A DNA stretch of 64,000 nt. It comes from Mucilaginibacter ginsenosidivorans (lineage in GTDB: Bacteria > Bacteroidota > Bacteroidia > Sphingobacteriales > Sphingobacteriaceae). The notes beneath the pieces were generated by a model. The model was not told the DNA's origin and did no database searches. It saw nothing but the letters and a program-made list of their open reading frames with translations. Below, piece after piece: positions 59,423 to 64,000 of this stretch. A program made the translations under genes and the position numbers. The number at the start of each line of letters is the position of its first letter. The first letter of the stretch is position 1. Location: assembly GCF_007971025.1 (NCBI RefSeq), contig NZ_CP042436.1, positions 2,604,001 to 2,668,000 of the forward strand, written 5' to 3'.

Positions 59423-60352
59423 ATGAAAAAGTCAATTATCCTTATTGCACTGCTTGCCCTTTGTATTGGGGTGAAGGCGCAGAAAACAGATACTGCAAAG
59501 AAGGAACCGTCTGCCGACTCGCTGATGAACTCGCTTAGCGCCGGCGATGATAAGCATGCGTACATCCTTTCGGCATTTAAAGCCACGCGGCTCATTTTTT
59601 CGCCGACCACAGAGATGGTGAGAAAAAAGAACCTTAACTTTCTTGTGATACACCGCTTCGGCGATATTGCTACTGGTCCCGGTGGCGCCCGAACCTTATT
59701 CGGCCTTGACGCCGTTAACGATGTTTATATCGGCTTTGAGTACGGCGTGTCGGATAATTTTAATATCAACTTTGGCCGTAGTACCATCGGGCAGTTGGTG
59801 GAACTGCAATTGAAATATGCGTTGCTGCACCAAACCAATGACAATAGTTCGCCGCTCGGTATTGCGCTGATGGGCGGTACAGGGGTTCGTCCGTATGGCA
59901 ATTTTGCTTCCTTTAGCGATCGTCTTTCGTACATTGCCCAGGCTGTTTTTTCGCGAAAGTTTACACAAGCGCTTTCGCTGGAAGTGTCACCGGTCTTTGT
60001 TTCAGATAACCAGCCTATTCCGAACGAGGCCGGCAATGAAAATTCTTTTTTTTCGTTAACAGCGGCAGGAAGGTTAAAGGTAACCAAGCACATGAGCATC
60101 CTGGTAGACTGGGAGCACCCTTTTTCAAGTTATCGGACAGGGACGAATGGTTTCCAGGACCCGCTGGGTTTTGGCGCCGAGTTTGAAACAGGCGGCCACG
60201 TATTTACCCTTAACTTTACCAACGCAAGGGCTGTTTCTCAGATCAATAGCTTAAGTAACTCGCAGGCCAGTTGGGGCAGGGGCGAGTATCGTTTCGGCTT
60301 TACCATATCACGTATGTTTGATTTTAACAGGAAAAAGGAAAAGAAGTGGTAA
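59423..60352 (+). CDS. DUF5777-family beta-barrel protein
   Basis: A 309-residue secreted protein. Signal peptide MKKSIILIALLALCIGVKAQ; the ATG at 59423 is chosen for this reason, although the frame is open back to 59372. The segment FKATRLIFSPTTEMVRKKNLNFLVIHRFGD is typical of DUF5777 proteins, and the remainder is a run of amphipathic strands ending RFGFTISRMFDF. It is probably an outer-membrane barrel. Its function is unknown. It regularly accompanies YceI and Rieske genes in Bacteroidota as far as I recall. Confidence 0.85.
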   Translation: MKKSIILIALLALCIGVKAQKTDTAKKEPSADSLMNSLSAGDDKHAYILSAFKATRLIFSPTTEMVRKKNLNFLVIHRFGDIATGPGGARTLFGLDAVNDVYIGFEYGVSDNFNINFGRSTIGQLVELQLKYALLHQTNDNSSPLGIALMGGTGVRPYGNFASFSDRLSYIAQAVFSRKFTQALSLEVSPVFVSDNQPIPNEAGNENSFFSLTAAGRLKVTKHMSILVDWEHPFSSYRTGTNGFQDPLGFGAEFETGGHVFTLNFTNARAVSQINSLSNSQASWGRGEYRFGFTISRMFDFNRKKEKKW

Positions 60353-60370
60353 ATTACAACAACAAGAAAT

Positions 60371-60829
60371 ATGGAAAGAAGTGAATTTTTAGCCAAGTTT
60401 GGCATTACTATGGCCGCCGTGTGCGCCGGTTGCAGCCTCGCCGGCTGCGGATCAAAAAGCAGCGATCCTAATCCGGGCGGGGTTAACATAGGCGGGGCCA
60501 CACCGCCCCCGACGACAGGGAGCGGAAACTTATTTACGGTCGATCTGAGTAGCCAGCTTACCAGCATAGGAAGTTCGAAAACTCAATCGGGTGTAATTAT
60601 AGTCAGGATAGCAGATGGGAACGACCCGAGCTCATTTACCGCTGTACAGGTTGCGTGTACACACCAGGGAACAGCAATTAACTATAACAACGGGCAGCAA
60701 CGATTTATTTGCCCGGCTCATGGAAGCGAGTTCAGCAAGTCAGGAGCAGTATTGGTTGGTCCTGCTTCTACATCGCTGCACCAGTATACGGTATCCGTAG
60801 ATGGTACCACGCTTACTGTTTCAGCCTGA
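60371..60829 (+). CDS. Rieske [2Fe-2S] lipoprotein
   Basis: A 152-residue Rieske protein. N-terminal leader MERSEFLAKFGITMAAVCAG with a lipobox-like SLAGC (Cys26), a Gly/Pro-rich linker, then the Rieske domain (about 55-150) with cluster ligands in ACTHQGT and CPAHGSEFS (CxH and CxxH). The small size and lipoprotein anchor suggest a periplasmic electron carrier rather than a bc-complex subunit. It is the last gene of the sigma operon and ends 5 bases before the convergent LacI-type gene. Confidence 0.93.
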   Translation: MERSEFLAKFGITMAAVCAGCSLAGCGSKSSDPNPGGVNIGGATPPPTTGSGNLFTVDLSSQLTSIGSSKTQSGVIIVRIADGNDPSSFTAVQVACTHQGTAINYNNGQQRFICPAHGSEFSKSGAVLVGPASTSLHQYTVSVDGTTLTVSA

Positions 60830-60834
60830 TTGAT

Positions 60835-61929
60835 CTATACTGCCTGAACGTGGTTACCGTAGATAACTTCGGGCCGGGTGTAGTACGAAGCGTTTTCTTT
60901 GGTCACAATATCGAGCGGCAGATATTTTAATTCTGCCGTTTCTTTTTTAAACACAAGATGGTTGGCCAATTGATGAATACCCCAATAACCCTGCCCCTTC
61001 GGGTTTTGATTGATCAGGAAGCTTATCTGACCCGTATTAAGGTAATGCAGGTTTTTTGGCAACAGGTCATAGCCAACTAACTTAATATGGCTGAGTTGCT
61101 TTTGTTCGAGATGTCCGGCTATGTCGTATGCTTTTGACGTTGTAATATATATGCTCCGGATACCGGGGTTTTTGCCAAGCACATCGTCCAATTCCCTGCT
61201 GAATTGCGCCTGATCACACCGGTTAAGGCTGATGACGACGATGTTGTACCGGGTTTCAGGGTCGTTTTGTTTAAAATAATCCCTCAGGCCCTGCTCTTTT
61301 TTCGAAAGATGAGCCGCATTACTTATTTCCTCGTCAATATGAGCCACTAAAATGGAGCATGGTTGTGGTTGGCCGTAATGTATCAGTTTCCCTGCAAGCA
61401 CGCCGCTTTGGTATGAATTCTGCCCAACATAACTCAAAGCTTCAGCCTCGGCTATATGTGTGTTAAAAAGCACATAAGGGATATTTTGTTCCTGCCATTG
61501 GCTGAAAAAAGGCATCGTTTCCCTGTAAAAAATGGGGGAGAGAAAGATGCCATCGGCACCACTTAACGTTACCTGCTTTGCTTTTTCGATATAGCAACTT
61601 ACGTCGTAAGGATTAAAAAGGTATTGTTCTACATGCAGCCCGTATTGCTTCAAAGCAACTTCAGCAGCCTCAACGCCCTCTTTTGGCGCTTTCCAATAAT
61701 CGTCGTAGGCCGGATCAGGCAGCAAAGCGGCAACGCGGTAAGTTTTGTTTGAACCAAGGGCCCGTGCAATAAGGTTCGGCTCGTAGTTCATTTCTTTAAG
61801 CACCTGCAACACCCGGCGCTCCACATCGGCCGCTACTTTACCACGGTTGTGTAATACACGGTCGACGGTACCTGTAGATACACCGGCTTTTTCCGCAACG
61901 TCTTTTATCCTGACAGATATACTTTTCAT
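60835..61929 (-). CDS. LacI-family regulator with periplasmic-binding-like sensor
   Basis: A 364-residue regulator. The N-terminal HTH (about 5-60) reads VRIKDVAEKAGVSTGTVDRVLHNRG, with a hinge (EPNLIARALGSNKTYRVA). A sugar-binding-like sensor domain follows (about 65-350; GADGIFLSPIFYR, SYVGQNSYQSGVLAGKLI, LVGYDLLPKN). The target is unknown: the genes upstream and convergent are not sugar genes. It could act on distant carbohydrate genes. Confidence 0.92.
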   Translation of the reverse strand: MKSISVRIKDVAEKAGVSTGTVDRVLHNRGKVAADVERRVLQVLKEMNYEPNLIARALGSNKTYRVAALLPDPAYDDYWKAPKEGVEAAEVALKQYGLHVEQYLFNPYDVSCYIEKAKQVTLSGADGIFLSPIFYRETMPFFSQWQEQNIPYVLFNTHIAEAEALSYVGQNSYQSGVLAGKLIHYGQPQPCSILVAHIDEEISNAAHLSKKEQGLRDYFKQNDPETRYNIVVISLNRCDQAQFSRELDDVLGKNPGIRSIYITTSKAYDIAGHLEQKQLSHIKLVGYDLLPKNLHYLNTGQISFLINQNPKGQGYWGIHQLANHLVFKKETAELKYLPLDIVTKENASYYTRPEVIYGNHVQAV

Positions 61930-61990
61930 TATGCGGATAAAAATAATTTAAATATTGAATACGAGCGAAAATCGGGAAAAATAAAGCATG

Positions 61991-62524
61991 TCATTTCTTT
62001 GCAGGCGGCTCCGGAAAGCGGCGTATTTTTTCGTCGTAGATGCGTATCTTCCCGTCTTTTAACATCACGTCATCGGTATAATACAAAGAATCGGACTTGC
62101 CTTTTTTGTCGGTCCATTTTTCGGTATACCATAAAGTAACCCAGGTTTCTTTTTTATCGGGATAGTAAACGGTCAGCCAGGTATCAAAGTCCTTTGATAT
62201 GCTGGTCATGTCGCCGCGTATCTGGGTAAATATCCTTACCAGGCTGTCTTTTTTGCCCTTAAAAAAGAATTGGTCGCCTATAAATTCAACTGAATCCGCA
62301 AAAGGTTCAAACGTTCCCTGCAAATCGCCGGCAACATATTTTTTGAGGGCGTTCAATACGATCACCGCATTTTTTTCATCACCAGGTTGCCAGTCGATAG
62401 AATATTTATGAGGGAACGGGTAATCCAATTTTGCAGTGTCCGTTTTGGCTTGTTCCCCGGTCGGTTTACCGGTGCATCCGGATAATGCAATGCCAAGCAG
62501 GAGAGGGAAAAATAATTGTTTCAT
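61991..62524 (-). CDS. SnoaL/NTF2-like lipoprotein
   Basis: A 177-residue lipoprotein (leader MKQLFFPLLLGIALSGC with lipobox ALSGC). The mature part resembles a cone-shaped NTF2/SnoaL fold: AVIVLNALKKYVAGDLQG helix, DSVEFIGDQFFFKGKKDSLV, and WVTLWYTEKWTDKKGKSDSLYYTDDVMLKDGKI read in parts. It is divergent from a gene at 62697 that encodes a recognisable relative of the same length. Function unknown. Confidence 0.75.
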   Translation of the reverse strand: MKQLFFPLLLGIALSGCTGKPTGEQAKTDTAKLDYPFPHKYSIDWQPGDEKNAVIVLNALKKYVAGDLQGTFEPFADSVEFIGDQFFFKGKKDSLVRIFTQIRGDMTSISKDFDTWLTVYYPDKKETWVTLWYTEKWTDKKGKSDSLYYTDDVMLKDGKIRIYDEKIRRFPEPPAKK

Positions 62525-62696
62525 GGTTTCAGGTTGATTGATTGAATAATTTTTGAATAACCAATTGCCGGGTTAGCAATATAACCCGGATACAGGTTAT
62601 ACCGGTTATAATAATAGATATTTCTTGCTGAATATCAAAATGTTATATATATTTATGTAATTAACCTCCACACTAAACAATTTAAACCCAATTACA

Positions 62697-63230
62697 ATGA
62701 GAAAGACCCTGTATTTATTTACAGTGGTTGCCTTGCTGGCAGCCTGTAAAAGCGGCACCCCCACTTCCGGTTCCACAGCCGCTAAAGCCGATTCGGTAGT
62801 AATGCCTTATAAAGCGTCTTATTCTTCTTCATTCGCAATTTCCGACAATTCCAAAAATGAACAGGCCGTATTGCAATCCTACAAGGATTGGGAAGACGGC
62901 AAGCTGGGCAATGCAGCTGCTTATTTTGCTGACACGATCGCTTTTGATTTTTCTAATGGTGCGCGTCACAAAATGGCACGGGATAGTTTTGTGAAATTTT
63001 CCCAAAAATTCAGGGATAGTTTAAGCAGTTCAAAGATTGACATGATCTCGGTTGTCAATCTTCACGCGACCGACAAAAACGAGGACTGGGTAAGCGTTTG
63101 GTACAAACAAACCGATACCCACAAAGATGGAAAGATCGATTCATCGCTCTATAACGACGTTAATCACATGAAGGGCGGGAAAATTGATTATTGGACATCG
63201 CTGCGCCAGGCATTGAAGCCAGCAAAATAG
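62697..63230 (+). CDS. SnoaL/NTF2-like lipoprotein, paralogue
   Basis: A 177-residue lipoprotein (leader ending VALLAAC, lipobox LLAAC). It shares with the divergent gene at 61991 the layout and segments: EQAVLQSYKDWEDGKLGNAA helix, DTIAFDFSNGARHKMARDS, EDWVSVWYKQTD and MKGGKIDYW. Same length and same order suggest an old duplication. Function unknown. A terminator follows at 63244. Confidence 0.75.
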   Translation: MRKTLYLFTVVALLAACKSGTPTSGSTAAKADSVVMPYKASYSSSFAISDNSKNEQAVLQSYKDWEDGKLGNAAAYFADTIAFDFSNGARHKMARDSFVKFSQKFRDSLSSSKIDMISVVNLHATDKNEDWVSVWYKQTDTHKDGKIDSSLYNDVNHMKGGKIDYWTSLRQALKPAK

Positions 63231-63243
63231 GATGTATGTTACA

Positions 63244-63276
63244 ATAAGGGGTCGGCATGGTTGCCCGAACCCTTAT
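63244..63276 (+). terminator. terminator-like hairpin after the second SnoaL-like gene
   Basis: ATAAGGGGTCGG and CCGAACCCTTAT pair with a single mismatch around a short loop, followed by TTG only. A weak T tract makes the assignment moderate. Confidence 0.55.
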
Positions 63277-63409
63277 TTGCAATTACATAGCGTGATCCGT
63301 TACCTGATGGGCCTCGAACAAAACGTTTGAACAGGTATGGATCTCTGCTGCAGGTATTTTTTACTCTTTTTCTGCAAAACCAATTATTAACCCTAAAAAC
63401 CAAATTATC

Positions 63410-63862
63410 ATGAATCCAACAGTTGAACTAATTTTTACGATCGTGGGCGGCGCCCTCGTACTGTTAACGCTTTATGGAGCGGCAACATTAAACAGGAAAT
63501 TTTTTCTGTCTGGTATTTGTTTCTTTAGTATTCTGCCGCTTATCGGCGAAAGCATAGCTTATAGCACCGACAAAGCACCTGTCCACGTGCTGGTTATCTT
63601 TATATTTCTCGTGCAACTGGTATTGACTATGCCCACTAATATTACCTACGGTTCCGATAATGTCGCGGCCTCTAAACTAACGGGCAAAATAGCGCTGGCT
63701 ATCCTTTTGATCAATATTGGGGGGATAGTATTCATTTTTTATTTAAAGGCAGCAGTTGCCGCTCAATTTGGGTATTACCATGTTGGTATAGCGCTTGCGG
63801 TACTTTATGTAATGTTCAAAAGAATGACAGCTACCGGAGGCTGGGTTTGGGCAAAATCATAG
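63410..63862 (+). CDS. small integral membrane protein, unknown function
   Basis: A 150-residue protein with four to five hydrophobic helices (about 5-27, 31-50, 58-78, 90-112 and 118-136) and short loops. Nothing in the loops points to a family. It is a plausible subunit or stand-alone membrane protein. It has its own 5' leader of about 180 bases after the preceding terminator and is followed by a strong terminator. Confidence 0.72.
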   Translation: MNPTVELIFTIVGGALVLLTLYGAATLNRKFFLSGICFFSILPLIGESIAYSTDKAPVHVLVIFIFLVQLVLTMPTNITYGSDNVAASKLTGKIALAILLINIGGIVFIFYLKAAVAAQFGYYHVGIALAVLYVMFKRMTATGGWVWAKS

Positions 63863-63890
63863 CCCGCAGGCTAACGCCGGTGTTCCAATA

Positions 63891-63922
63891 AAAAGAGCTG
63901 CCCTTAAAGGGGCAGCTCTTTT
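63891..63922. terminator. bidirectional terminator
   Basis: AAAAGAGCTGCCC (63891-63903) and GGGCAGCTCTTTT (63910-63922) form a 13-base perfect stem with T runs on either strand. Confidence 0.88.
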
Positions 63923-63941
63923 GCCATCCGATGGCTCATCG

Positions 63942-64000
63942 TTAGGATGGAAAAATGAGCATCGGTATGCGGATATTTTCCGGAATGGCATAAGGGCTGT
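63942..64000 (-). CDS. possible 3' end of a gene running off the right edge
   Basis: On the minus strand one frame is open from the window edge to a TAA at 63942-63944, reading SPYAIPENIRIPMLIFPS and stop. It is followed by the terminator at 63891. The stretch is too short to identify; other minus frames are open too. Confidence 0.25.
   Translation of the reverse strand, partial: SPYAIPENIRIPMLIFPS

Overview
The window looks like a chromosome segment from a soil- or plant-associated Bacteroidota, most likely family Sphingobacteriaceae and close to Mucilaginibacter or Pedobacter. The grounds are an outer-membrane beta-barrel protein with a carboxypeptidase-regulatory-like domain, LytTR two-component genes, A-rich leaders without strong Shine-Dalgarno sites, promoters of the TTTG / TAnnTTTG kind, DUF5777 and YceI proteins, and short palindromic intergenic repeats of a sort common in that group. 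The genus is an inference from general resemblance; no search was run.

Layout. 0.2-4.2 kb (minus): a TesA-like lipoprotein esterase with an FtsX-type permease and its ATPase, the same trio as tesA-ybbA-ybbP of enterobacteria. 4.4-16 kb: single genes and pairs (sugar isomerase-like protein, LytS/LytR-type pair facing an outer-membrane barrel protein, YceI, AmtB, NhaA). 16-34 kb: a carbohydrate locus with a GH127 beta-L-arabinofuranosidase, two AraC regulators and a plus-strand run of about 12.5 kb. That run encodes a FucP-type permease (split by an apparent one-base frameshift), two GH29 alpha-L-fucosidases, a mutarotase, a lactonase, three short-chain dehydrogenases, two unrelated sugar-acid dehydratases and an FAH-family hydrolase. 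Together these make a coherent non-phosphorylative L-fucose pathway: fucoside to L-fucose, fucono-lactone, fuconate, 2-keto-3-deoxy-fuconate, 2,4-diketo-3-deoxy-fuconate, then pyruvate and lactate. The gaps of this run hold two families of repeat elements.

34-56.5 kb is an exopolysaccharide / O-antigen type region: an ABC exporter, six glycosyltransferases, a Wzx-like flippase and two O-antigen polymerase/ligase-like membrane proteins. At its centre (37.8-48 kb) is an unusual block of two BchE-like radical SAM proteins, one SPASM radical SAM protein, three methyltransferases, an amidohydrolase, a GNAT-like protein and a nucleotidyltransferase-fold protein. I regard this block as the least explained biosynthetic system in the window.

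56.7-60.8 kb is an apparent operon of an ECF sigma factor, a protein that appears to span both membranes (cytoplasmic head, inner-membrane helix, about 180-residue disordered linker, outer-membrane beta-barrel), a YceI protein, a DUF5777 barrel protein and a Rieske lipoprotein. The second protein matches the dual-membrane-spanning anti-sigma architecture. The right end has a LacI-type regulator, two related small lipoproteins and a four-helix membrane protein. No rRNA, tRNA, CRISPR array, transposase or prophage was recognised.
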